This document shows positions 44,501 through 53,908 of a stretch of 64,000 nt of DNA, piece by piece. The translations under genes were made by a program, and so were the position numbers. Positions within the stretch are counted from its first letter, which is position 1. Each line of letters begins with the position of its first letter. The stretch comes from Auricularia sp. M13. Lineage: Eukaryota > Basidiomycota > Agaricomycetes > Auriculariales > Auriculariaceae. The stretch spans positions 3,038,001 through 3,102,000 of the forward strand of contig CM073198.1 in the NCBI GenBank assembly GCA_037042915.1, in the 5' to 3' direction. Below the pieces are notes generated by a model. That model searched no databases, had not been told where the DNA came from, and worked only from the letters and a program-made list of their open reading frames with translations.

Positions 44501-45225
44501 ACAACACCCCGAACGACTCGACTGGTGTCTCGCCTTTCTTCGCCAACAAGGGTTTTCACCCGAACATCTCCGTCTACCCCGAGCGCGACGTTGCCTCTGC
44601 TCGCGCCCGCGACTTCGCTGTCGACATCCACGAACTGCAGGACGTCCTGAAGGAGCAGATCGCTGCCGCTCAGAAACGTTACACTGCATCTGCGAATGCT
44701 CGACGCACTCCCCCGCCTGACTTCAAGGTCGGCGACATGGCCTACGTCCTCTCGGAGCACATCAAGACGACGCAGCCCACTCGCAAACTCGCCGATCGCT
44801 ACCTAGGCCCGTTCCCGATCGTCGATCAACCTAGCTCGCAATCGTTCACCCTCAGCCTACCCGACTACCTCGCTCGCGACACCCGGTCTTTCACGTCTCG
44901 CAACTCGAACCCCACCCTCGAGAAGCGTTCCCCGGTCAACGTCAAGAACCTCCTCCGCCCGTCGTCGTCGACGGCGAGCAAGAGTACGAGCTCGAAGTAC
45001 TCAGCGTACGCATCGACAATCGCCATCGTCACTCGCGCCTTCGTTTTCGCATTCGCTGGATCGGTCACATCGGCACTCCCGACGACCCCAAGACCACCGA
45101 GATGGGCTCCGAAAATCTCGAACACGCGCAGGAAGCAGTTCAAGACTTCTATGCTGCAAACCCCAGCGCTCCCGGCAGTTATCAAGAATTCCAGCAGATC
45201 CTCAAGAAATTCGAAAACATCTAAG
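41513..45225 (+). CDS. Element 2 Pol region: protease, RT, RNase H, integrase, chromodomain-like
   Basis: Order of parts: a retropepsin-like segment (LVDSGSEDQFLD) at about 41.6 kb; reverse transcriptase from about 42.3 kb with LRLCVDYRGLNKIT, FGLTNAPAAFQRFMNDIF and YLDDILIYSDD; RNase H with VVETDASDYAIAAIFSH and YDTHDKELLAIFEAFELWR; integrase with the HHCC region (CVTCGRSK), SMDFIEQLP, STDRGSEF and HPEANGQVERTNQTLE; and a chromodomain-like end (about 44.95-45.22 kb). This order is that of chromoviruses. About two apparent breaks interrupt it; otherwise it is very well preserved. Confidence 0.88.
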
Positions 45226-45344
45226 CACTCGCTTTTTCACTCGCTATTTCTTCGCTCACTCGCTTTTTACTCGATTCCAAGAAACAGCCCTTTATTACAT
45301 TTTGAGCGACTTTGGTCGCACCCGCTACTACTCTATCCTATCGC

Positions 45345-46583
45345 CTACTCGTCCGCGTCCTCGGTCGCTTCCTCGACCGCTTCCTCGTCCTCCTCCTCGG
45401 ACTCCTCCTCGACCTCCTCCTCGGCCTCCTCTTCCTCCTCGCTCGAAAACGGATTGTCGATCGAATCGTCGATCGATTGGCCGAACTGCTGCACTTGCCA
45501 CTGCAGCATCCGGTACAACATCCGCTCGATGTTGTGCACCAAATTGTTCGTCCACAGGGCGTGGTTCTCCACGACCCTGCGGTGCTCGGCCGTCTTCGCG
45601 CGGTCCTCGGCTGCCCTCGTCCCCAGCGTCGTCCCCTCAACGATGCGCACCTTCTTGGGGCGCTCGGGCGACGCACTCGGCGACGCCGCCCTCTTCTCGC
45701 CGCGCGGCACGAACGGCTTGCCCGAGTGCGTACACTTGCCCCGGGTCTGATGACACGCGGTGCAAGTGTTCGACCGGTGCTGCCGAACGCACTGGCCGCC
45801 GCGCTTGGCGCAAGCCTCGCACTGCTCGATGTCAGCCCCGGCGAGCAAAGCACGAACGACCAAAACTCACCTGGCTCGGGAACCGCGTCCCGTACGGCAC
45901 CTCCGGCCACCTATCCGTGAACTTGCCGCCCGCGCGCGGCTTGGGCTTGGGCTTGGGCTTCGCGGCCGGCGCCACCGGGCTCGCGAGCTCCTCGACCTCG
46001 TCGTCGTCCTCGAGCGTCTCGCCCGCCCCGAGCGACGGCGAGCGAGCGACCGCGACCGGCGCGGGTTTCGGCGCGACCTTGCGCGACGCCTGAGTCGTCT
46101 TCGCGCTCTCGACCTGCAAAATAAGCGCACCTTAGCAACGTCCCGCAATCGCGGGAGCTCGACCCATACCTCCATGGCCTTCCGCCTCTTCGGCGGCGAC
46201 TCGGTCTCCCTCGCGTCCTTCGTCGGCGCCTTCGTGCTCGTGGTCGGCGCCTTCGCCGGCGACGCCTGGCTCTTCGCCGCCTTGGCGCCCGCGTCCGCCG
46301 CGATCTTGGCCACGCGCTCGGCCAGCATCCCGAAGCGTCGCTGCGCCGCCAGGCGCAGCTCGGCCTTCGCCTGGCGTCTGCGCGCGCTGAGCGCCTCGAT
46401 CGCGTCGAGGTCCTCCTCGTCGACGGCCTCTTGCTGCAGGCCGCCGAGCGTCCGTTTTGCGTCCTCGTGCGCTGCGATCAGCGCCTCCATCGTCGGGTCG
46501 TCCTCGAGCGACCTCATGACGGCGCCGACGGTCTTGCGGTCGTACGCGGCGGCGACGTCCTCGAGCGACTCGTATCGCGGCAT
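45345..46583 (-). CDS. Antisense cargo gene inside element 2: Cys-rich acidic-tailed protein
   Basis: A gene on the strand opposite to gag-pol, between the end of pol and the 3' LTR. Exons 46170-46583, 45871-46113 and 45345-45821, with GTATGG...GCAG (56 nt) and GTGAGT...CAG (49 nt) introns, give about 377 aa in one phase. Exon 1 (MPRYESLEDVAAAYDRKT) is helical with a coiled coil (IEALSARRRQAKAELRLAAQ) and a basic PPKRRK patch. Exon 2 is Lys/Pro-rich and acidic. Exon 3 opens with a Cys cluster (CEACAKRGGQC, then CTACHQTRGKC), two C-x2-C-x6-C-like units reminiscent of a zinc cluster. It ends in a Glu/Asp tail of about 35 residues. Function is unknown; DNA or chromatin binding is a guess. It is not a standard part of Ty3/Gypsy elements. 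Introns would be spliced only from antisense transcripts and so survive in the sense RNA that is reverse-transcribed. Confidence 0.75.
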
Positions 46584-46780
46584 GGTGGGCGGCGGGCAGA
46601 AGACAAGAGTGGTTCGACGATTCAACTCCCGACCCAACCACTTTTAATCTGCGTCCGACCCGTTCCGACTCGACCCGACCTTTTGGCCCCATTCGGACTC
46701 GAGTGCGTGCTATCTCATTTTTCGTATTCACCTTGCGTTGCTGCAGTCCTTCGTGGGCTCAGGACGTAAAGGGGGGATAC

Positions 46781-47505
46781 TGTTACGCCCGTGCCCCGGT
46801 CCGCGGACCCCACGTGCTCTCGGCATCACTCGGCGTCATTCTACGTCACTCGGCCAACTCGGTCAACTCGGTCAAGCTCCCGAACACCCGGCTTATCTCC
46901 CCTCGTGTTCATATGCTCGGGATATGTTCTCCTCATCGTCCTCTACCTCTAGACCTCTCCCTCACTTCTCTAGCTTCTCTCCTTACTCGCATACATCCAC
47001 CTAACTCGCCTTGTCCCTACTGTATCGATAGTGTTCATATCCGGTTCGCTCCACTCGTCTTAGTCATTCGCCTCTCGTCATTCGCCCGATCCCCCGATAC
47101 CTTACCCACTCGCTCTTACTCATCCTATCGGCCGATGACGACGATCTCTATTGATCTGAGGCCCCTCTCCTTCGTCTCTAGGATACACTCCGAGTACATC
47201 GGATCATCTCCCCAGGTATAAAAGACCCTCGACTTTGTATCTAGCTCCCCAGTTACGAAATCGACATAGTCGTGCCCCTCGCACACTCTATCTCTCTCTC
47301 TCTCGACTTCGCCTCTGGGTTCTCCCTCCGCCCGACTTACTCGCCTGAGTCCTCTGCTGCTCGTGGTCCCTTCGGTCGTGCTACTCGACGTAGCCGGTGT
47401 GCTCAATAACGCACCGAAGGCTCTAGTTGTTCGTTCGAGTGTTCTCTGCGCCCGGACGTTCGACTATCCTTGCAACCAAACCCCCAAGGCACAGCAGGCT
47501 TAACA
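46781..47505 (+). repeat. Element 2 3' LTR
   Basis: 725 bp, apparently identical to 38888-39612. It is preceded by the purine-rich tract AAAGGGGGGATAC, the expected priming site for plus-strand synthesis. Confidence 0.92.
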
Positions 47506-47731
47506 TCGGCGGACTCCATCTCGAAAACAAAATAAGAAACAAGTAGCTACTACGCGCGGAAAAATGGGGTGGCGGCGTGGACGAATGGACCGACGCCTAG
47601 ACTGTACTACCTAGCTAGGGTTTTTGCCTTTTCTGCTCAGAGAAACCAAACCAAAAATGGAAACTATCCTACTACAAAAGGACTTTCGTACGCTGTGCTG
47701 GGAGTTCCGGTTTACCCCGCACTTGCGCAAG

Positions 47732-48019
47732 TGAGGTTACGGCGTATTTCTCGAACGGAGTCTGAACGGAGGGCGAGAAAGACGGAGGAGAATTCTGGTA
47801 GATTGCAGGCAGAATCCCTCGCCTTTTATACCTGAGGCGGGATTCTGCCAAGACTATCCTAACAACATCCAGGCACAGAGAATTTATGAAACCGAATCAA
47901 AGGACAATAGAGCTCGTTTCCTATTGTCGTTGTGTGCCTGGACGGCGCGCACTCGCGCTGCGAGTGCGCGGCGGCTTCGTCGGAGTTGCACGGCTGCAGC
48001 TCGGACTCAAACACCAACA
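47732..48019 (-). repeat. Element 1 LTR, right copy (its 5' LTR)
   Basis: 288 bp, starts at TGAGGTTACGG and ends CACCAACA on the plus strand, followed by the GCAC duplication and the interrupted flank of copy B. The adjacent internal sequence begins with the palindrome CTTGCGCAAG on the element's own strand. Confidence 0.9.
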
Positions 48020-48058
48020 GCACTCGAGATTGAAGCTCCGACACCGCGATTGTGCTTC

Positions 48059-49448
48059 ATGCAGCCATCGCTCGAGAGCTACTACGCCGTCCGCAGGAAC
48101 GGGCTCCCCGCTATTCTCAAATGGGATCTCAAGACGCCCCCTTCTACCAAAGAAAGCCGCCGCGTCTTGGATGCTCTTACTATCCTCACTTCTAGCTGTG
48201 TTACAACACCAGGCGCCTCGTATGCAGCGTCGTTCTATGCCAGCTGGGGGCAGGGCTCGCCTCAGACGACGATCCTGTTTTCGGGTGACTCAGAAGGAGT
48301 ACCTACCACTGTCAAATATTTTTTAGAGCAGGCTTTCTTGCCCCAGCTCCGCACAATCGCCTCGTCCGACCTGATGACCCATGCGACCGCGAACGACATC
48401 GTTTTCCACGAAATCTTGTCTTTCGGATTCGATCATTGGTGGCGACTTGTCTCGACGATCAGTCTTGAAGTATGGGAAGAAGCTTTAGCACTCATTTCGC
48501 CATTGTACGAGAACGCACGGCCTGCAGTCGCCGACCTGACGAAGCTGCTACGAGAGCTGTATTTGGCGTGCGAGTTGGTTAAGAACCGCAGTATCCTCCG
48601 TAAGGATTCCCTGCGGATTCGTGTTCTCTTGGCCGCCATCAACAACGCTCTGGTCGATAGTGTGTCGTGGGCGTTGGTAGATCGCGATCTCACGAAAGAC
48701 GACACCTACCTCACGGGCTGGGGTATTTTAAATATGCTGGGCGACAAGGACATAATTCCTGTTGACAGCCGTGGCATCCTCGATGACCAGGGCAACCTTG
48801 CACCCAGTAAGAATTGCCGGCTTCAGCGCAGCGTTGTTTTAATTCGACTTTGTAGATTTTTCGTGCACGAGGCATATTGCCAATGTGATTTCGCCGATGA
48901 AGTTTGCATTCAGGCTCTCCTGGCTCGTCCAGAAACGGCGTGATCTGTTCTCCAACATTGCGATCGTCTTCTGCGAACCGACACGCCTCGAAGCGCCGCT
49001 CGATACCGCCCGCGTGTGCCACTCGTACCTTCAAGAAAGCGGCTTCGCCGCTGTAACGTCAGAGCAGCACGTAACCGCGCATCTACATCCGCCAATGAAC
49101 GTGCTTCAGCATCTCCTTCCTCTCACCAACACTCGACATGTTGTCGTGTTTCCTGCTCTTGCATCGACTGTTCCGCTCTGCAGAGGATGCTATGATTTCC
49201 TGCGGGCGTTGAATAACATGCAGGAGGATTTTTTGTTGCGGGTTGGTCTTCCTTTGAGAATGCAGCACCATTTGGCTGACGAGCAGCTCTGTCAGGAACC
49301 ATTCACTTTTCCAGCTTCATATGGGAAAGTTGTTTTTCCTTGGCTTGCTCCTGATCTTGGCAATATGGGCCAGCGTCATGCTGCCATACGATCTGAATGC
49401 CGCAGACTCATAGATGCCAGTCTCAGAGGTGCTTGCCTATACGCGTGA
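48059..49448 (+). CDS. Unrecognised repeated gene family, copy B (intact)
   Basis: Exons 48059-48806 and 48856-49448 with a 49-nt intron, 446 aa, collinear with copy A. Differences are scattered (for example LISPLYENARPAVADL here against LVSPSYENTRPALADL) and no frame is broken, as if the sequence is still under constraint or the duplication is recent. Element 1 is inserted 39 bp upstream of the ATG, so the native promoter has been moved 16 kb away. Any expression now would start within or near the element 1 LTR. The downstream sequence near 49480-49500 preserves the empty Harbinger site. No known family is recognised. Confidence 0.7.
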
Positions 49449-49898
49449 AGGGTGATGACAAACGGGCATAGACATATTAGCTTAGCCGTTATGATGACTG
49501 TATCTCGTCCAGCCACAGTCGTCGCGACTTCTAGTGCGTCACTACGTTTACCATGACCGCAGAGCACAATGAGTACCGAATCAATTACTTATCGCAACCG
49601 CCTTCACTCACTGTGGATTGTCTTAGGAACCAATTGCTTTTGGAAGCACCTCCGGAAACATTGTCTTTCCAAGGCTTGGACCTACCCTTTCAAACATGGG
49701 CGAGTGTCACGCCAAAATGCGATCAACTTGTAGCAATCTTACAGCCTCGAGTTTACCGGGCCTCGTGTACGAACATAAGGCCTCGGCACTGTAATTACGA
49801 AGACTAATCGCCTGTCTCAATCGTCGTGGCCGTTGGTGCAAGGCCGCAGGGCACAATGTCAGGGCTGAGTTCGACACATAGCGGGATAAATATTGTAT
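49449..49898. other. Intergenic, 3' flank of copy B
   Basis: About 450 bp between copy B and the JIP5 stop. The first 150 bp match the 3' flank of copy A (27208-27260), with a block of about 60 bp present only here. No gene is supported. Confidence 0.55.
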
Positions 49899-51360
49899 TC
49901 AGAGCTCGTCGAAGAAAGCAGCATCGACCCCATGTGCGCGCTTATTGGCCCCATTCTCCTCCTTTGACTTTTTCTTGCGCTTCTTGCTCTGCGGTTCCGG
50001 TTCCGGCGCGTCCGAATCGCTGTCGGCCTGCTCTGCGGGGGCGCGCGCGGTCTCGAGTGCCTCATCCGCGTCCGCATCCACATCGTTGGCTTCCTCTTGC
50101 TTGTCCCAATCGCGATCGCCTCTTCGTCGGAATCTTCCAGCACATCATGCACGTCGGTAAGCTTCAACGCGTCGTCGTGGCTCGCGCTCGCCAGCCACTT
50201 CTTATGCCGGTCGAGCGCGAGCCGTTCAACGGGGAAGTCACCGTGGTCCGCGATGGCGCCGAGGAACTTGTTGGGCAGGATCTGCACAGCGCGGATGAGC
50301 CCGTCGGACGAGCCGGTGAGGATGACGTCCGAGGTGAGCGCAACGAGGGCGTCGATGGATTGTGGATGACTAGCATTTGGGGCGTGAGCGAAGGGAGAAG
50401 CGAAGGGTGAGTGAAGCAGCTGGCGTACCCCGGGAATCGGTCCACGCAGTCGCCCCAGCCGCTTTTGCGGTTGAATATTGACAGAACGCCTAGTTGCGTC
50501 CCGACGACTGCTTTCTGGTTGCTGCGACGCATGCCGTCAGCTTTTAAGATGCTCGACCACTGCTTGGGTTGCTTGCCCTTTGATAGGTACTATGGACAGA
50601 AGCTCGTCTTCTTGGTCCTCTGAGTGCGCAAAGGGCTCAGTCTTGTTTCCACGAACGTCGATAACAGAGAGCGTGCCGTCTCCACTACAAAAGTTAAATT
50701 TCAGCTCAGAGTAGGATGAACGGCGCGTACCTGGTAGCGACGAGGTGCTTTTTATCCTCCAGCCACAGGAAATCCGAAATGAAGTCGAAATGCTGCTCAT
50801 ATTTGCGCACTTCGTTCATGGTTCGTGTGTCCCAAAGCTGTAAGAGCATGGTCAGCATTATTTCGGATAGGCATTTGGGTGTTACACCGACTTTCACAAC
50901 GCCTTCGTCGTCCCCGGTTGCGAGCATATGAACCATGGCCATGGTGACACGATTTATGGGCGAGCTACAGGTGGCAAGACGGTGAGATTCGGCGGGCGGG
51001 GTATCCAAGGTGAATGCACCTCACTCGTGGGCAGCCTGCTTGCTCTCCGCAACGCTACCCTGCGCGCTGTCGATGACACTGTTGTGAAATTAGCATACAC
51101 GGTGCGCTGCGTATTACAGTTGGTACAAACTGTATTGATTTGTCTTTGGAGACCGAGAATACGCGCGTTCCGTCGTAGCTGAAGGCGAGGCCACGACAGG
51201 AACGCTTGGTGGGCCGCAAGTCCCAACGCGCCTCATGCTCGCCGTCGTCCGTGTACGAGAACGCTTTGATCTCTCCAGTAAGCAGGCCCGCGAGTACAAG
51301 ATCCGCGGATGGATGGAAGACGACGTCGAATATCTGGTTGCCGACTGGAATGTCGGGCAT
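49899..51360 (-). CDS. JIP5: WD-repeat protein Jip5 (WDR55 family)
   Basis: Jip5/WDR55 is a nucleolar WD40 protein linked to ribosome biogenesis. Seven exons are modelled: 51131-51360, 51025-51078, 50892-50964, 50731-50837, 50558-50684, 50429-50514 and 49899-50369. It starts MPDIPVGNQIFDVVFHPSAD. WD blades are visible: LAGLLTGEIKAFSY, RGLAFSYDGTRVFSVSKD, VHMLATGDDEGVVKLWDTRT, SGDGTLSVIDVRG, VVGTQLGVLSIFN, SIDALVALTSDVILTGSSDG and WLASASHDDALKLTD. The C terminus is acidic with Lys-rich KKRKKKSKEE, as in the family. Near 50090-50110 the frame changes between the DSDEEAIAIG stretch and the acidic tail without a convincing intron, so a one-base break or a 44-nt intron (GTGCTG...AAG) must be assumed. 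Family call is firm. Confidence 0.85.
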
Positions 51361-51703
51361 TTTGCGAGAGGAAATGGGAGGAAAGCAGACTGTGCGCGGC
51401 GTTCTCCGGCGCGTGCAACTCTTGAGCTCCTGCTTATTGCCATGTCTTCGCACGACGACCCGCGCGATCCCAGCCTCGAGGTCAGGCTGTCGGCGCCGCG
51501 CACGTGGACTATGGGCGGCGGTGCGTGCTATGTGCAAAAGGAGAAAACGAATGACTGAAATGAGTTCTCCAGACGCCCTGTCTTCGTTCACCATGCTTGC
51601 ATCAGGCATGGTCTTAGTCACCCGCAACAGATACCTGGGTGCGCATAGTATGCAGCTAAATCGCATTCAATATTAAAGAGGGCATTTAGCATGGCCAGCG
51701 GTC
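51361..51703. other. Divergent intergenic region
   Basis: About 340 bp upstream of JIP5 (minus) and of the possible microprotein (plus). It should hold both promoters. No other coding sequence is supported. Confidence 0.4.
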
Positions 51704-51925
51704 ATGATCAGCCTCGACGCGCTTGTCAACCAGCAGCCTCTGCGCACCAAAGACGGAGGCGGCGCCCTCCAAAGTCTCTTGTAATGTCTATCCACTTATT
51801 CCCATGGCCGACCTGTTGACGTGTTGTTATTACTTACCAGTTTCTCGCTGTCCGCGCTGTTGGTGACATACATGCCCATGTTCCTTATTGTCCCGTCCAC
51901 GCAGACGCCGCTTCCGACCCAGTAA
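51704..51925 (+). CDS. Possible 53-residue single-pass membrane microprotein
   Basis: Two short exons, 51704-51780 and 51841-51925, join in phase over a 60-nt intron (GTAATG...TTACCAG) to give 53 aa: a polar start (MISLDALVNQQPLRTKDGGG) followed by one hydrophobic helix (SLFFSLSALLVTYMPMFLIV) and a short tail. Each exon is under 90 bp, so ordinary ORF scans would miss it. The intron length and acceptor match those of its neighbours. I do not recognise a family, and chance is possible. Confidence 0.4.
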
Positions 51926-52113
51926 ACTTCAAGGATCTTTCTGTTCATTTGCACAATCTAATATTGTCTTTTTCTTTCTCTTGGAGAGAAATATGTAATA
52001 ATGTTAACGCACGTTGGAGATTGAAAGCCCGCCCGACCGCGTCTCCGGCGCACGCGTACTGTCCAGCGGAGGATCTCGCAGACAGCGGCCGAGATCTAGG
52101 AAAGCGAGAGCAC

Positions 52114-52822
52114 ATGTCGCAACGCCGTGTCCAGGGTCGCTATGCGCCTGCGACGAGTGAGGCCGCACGGCGCCAGGTGCGCGCGCTTACGTTTCTCTGT
52201 CGAAACTCGTGTGGCCGACCGTCTGCGCGCACTTAGCTCATGCAGCCAGTGACCGTCTGGGAGAAAGCCTGGGTGCCCGTCGAGTCGGCCGGCGCACCCG
52301 GCACCTCGCTCAAGATCCTCAAGTGGGTCAAAACGGAGAAAATACCAGTGCGTGTCGCGCGCCGGGTGCCTTGCATGTCGCCGCAGTCTGAACGCTGCCG
52401 TTGCAGGACTTCGCCGACGACGAGGGTGAGACGCTCGACGCGCCGCTCGCCCCGCTGCCCGACGAGCCGGAGATGGTGCTCGTCGGCGACGACGACGAGA
52501 TTGACGGGAACGCGACCGGCACGTCGCGCGCGGAGAGCGAGAGGCTGCCTGAGACGCCGCGCGTGCCAGCGTTGCCGCGGACGGCGGCGCCACGCGGCAA
52601 CGGCATCCGCTGTCCATGTCCTTCCTGCCTGGCGACGCGGGCGGCGGCGAGGGCGAGGGGCAGGATGGCGAGGACTTGGGTATGATCGCCGACCACCACC
52701 TGCAGGAGGACGCGGCGGTGTTCGACACGACGTCGATGGAGCCCATCGACGTCGGCGAGGGCATGCTCCAGGACGGGATGCTCGTCGAAGACGTTGTGCC
52801 GCTCAACGTTGGGAACGATTAA
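52114..52822 (+). CDS. BCL7-like protein (possible SWI/SNF-associated)
   Basis: Exons 52114-52176, 52246-52347 and 52407 to about 52822. The joined start (MSQRRVQGRYAPATSEAARR then PVTVWEKAWVPVE) and the motif TSLKILKWVKTEKI resemble the BCL7 N-terminal signature, where a WEKKWV stretch is followed by a KWVP-like strand. In animals BCL7 proteins are subunits of BAF (SWI/SNF) chromatin remodellers. The rest is acidic and low-complexity (EMVLVGDDDEIDG) and ends PIDVGEGMLQDGMLVEDVVP. Near 52570-52660 the frame changes. An intron from GTGCCA to GGGCAG would keep phase, but a one-base break is equally possible. The BCL7 link rests on one short motif. Confidence 0.55.
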
Positions 52823-52879
52823 TTGTGCTTGCTTGTACATACCGTTGTAACTGTGCCTCTAGAAATTCTCCGAGCCTCC

Positions 52880-53830
52880 ATGTCGTCGTCGACAGCGGCA
52901 GCGGTGCCAGACAACGGCCCCGCCGTCTACCTCCCGCGCCTGGCCGTGCACAGTTTGCTGCACGTGTACACTGCGCTCTGGCTGCCGCGCACGTCCTGGT
53001 ACTTCGTCCAGCAACCACAGCCGGAGTCGTCGCTCGATAGGCCCGAGCCTGCATACATCCGCCCGCTGTCAGCCAGCCCAGCATTGGCGCTGGCATGGAT
53101 GTGCGCGGGCACGTTTTTGCTGCAGGGTGCCTGGTGCGGCTTCATGCGCTCGCGCATATTCCTCGAGCGCGTCCCAAACCCCAGTCCTGCCGTGCTCGCC
53201 AAATGGAGAGAAAGCAAGCAACTCGTGCGCTACCAGCTTATTATTCAAGATGTACGCCGTGCTCACTGACTTGCAGGCCATTCGTGGCGCGTTTATACTG
53301 ACATTACACGGCACCAACGCCTATACCGTCCTGCTGTTCCTCTTCGGCGCACCTGTGGCAATGTATGCCGTCCAGCGCTTTCTCTGAGCCGTGCTGATAG
53401 GCCCTCACGCGCAGATATATCGGGCACACCGTTCTTCTGGCTCTGCTGCTCTCGCTACTGACAGTCTGGACGCCGGCGTACGCGCTGGGCATCTCCACCC
53501 ACGCGAAGCCTTCCGAAGCCCTCCGCGCGCGTCTGACGCGCATATTCTACGAGTTGTCGTGCGCGTTGCCATGGCTTTCCGCCCCTTGCTTTGCTCACAC
53601 TTCGTCGCAGACCGCGCACGAACGCCGAACGCGTGTTATTCTATCCTGTAGCGGGTGCGCTGCTCGGCGCGTGGGTCGGCGCATTCCTCATCGCGCTCGA
53701 CTGGGATCGGCCATGGCAGGCATGGCCGCTGACGCCCGCGCTCGGCGCCATGGCGGGTCACCAGCTCGGCGCGTTCGCGTCCTTCGTGCTTGCATTCACA
53801 TCAGCACCACCATCCACAGGAACGGATTGA
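52880..53830 (+). CDS. GPI11: GPI-anchor biosynthesis protein Gpi11 (PIG-F)
   Basis: Gpi11/PIG-F is an ER multipass protein that supports addition of ethanolamine phosphate to the GPI core. Exons 52880-53224, 53277-53362, 53415-53555 and 53611-53830, all with canonical introns in phase, give about 263 aa. Helices include ALALAWMCAGTFLLQGAW, TNAYTVLLFLFGAPVAIYI and TVLLALLLSLLTVWTPAYAL. The family signature is at the C terminus: LFYPVAGALLGAWVGAFLIA followed by LDWDRPWQAWPLTPALGAM, which is almost invariant. The start is the first Met after the BCL7-like gene, only 57 bp downstream of that stop, so the promoter must be short or lie in that gene's 3' end. Confidence 0.92.
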
Positions 53831-53908
53831 TTGGGCCGTTATGATGTCTACAATACCGTGTGGCATCTACAGTCTACAGTACAATGCGCGGTGCAGTCTA
53901 TGCACGCT

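Larger units (their letters stand above)
38883..47510 (+). mobile_element. Ty3/Gypsy chromovirus-like retrotransposon, element 2, with antisense cargo gene
   Basis: Element 38888-47505 (8,618 bp). LTRs 38888-39612 and 46781-47505 are both 725 bp (TGTTACGC...GGCTTAACA), and I see no difference between them. The TCGGC duplication (38883-38887 and 47506-47510) shows a very recent insertion into element 1. Parts: Gag (39645-41465), protease-like region, reverse transcriptase, RNase H, integrase and a chromodomain-like region (to about 45225), then an antisense gene (45345-46583), then a purine-rich tract (46768-46777) before the 3' LTR. It looks nearly whole, with about two apparent breaks in pol. 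It lacks an obvious tRNA primer site next to the 5' LTR. Confidence 0.93.
31669..48019 (-). mobile_element. Ty3/Gypsy LTR retrotransposon, element 1, interrupted by two other elements
   Basis: LTRs at 31669-31954 (286 bp, 3' LTR) and 47732-48019 (288 bp, 5' LTR) differ by only about 2 bp. The flanking duplication is GCAC (31665-31668 and 48020-48023). The minus strand carries Gag with a zinc knuckle and an aspartic-protease-like region, reverse transcriptase/RNase H, and integrase, the Ty3/Gypsy order. A solo LTR (33196-34051) lies inside pol and the whole of element 2 (38888-47505) lies near the start of gag. The element is thus broken by two insertions. Near-identical LTRs say it is young, and the insertions are younger still. 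A TATAAAA on the minus strand lies in each LTR (31761-31767, 47824-47830). Confidence 0.92.
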
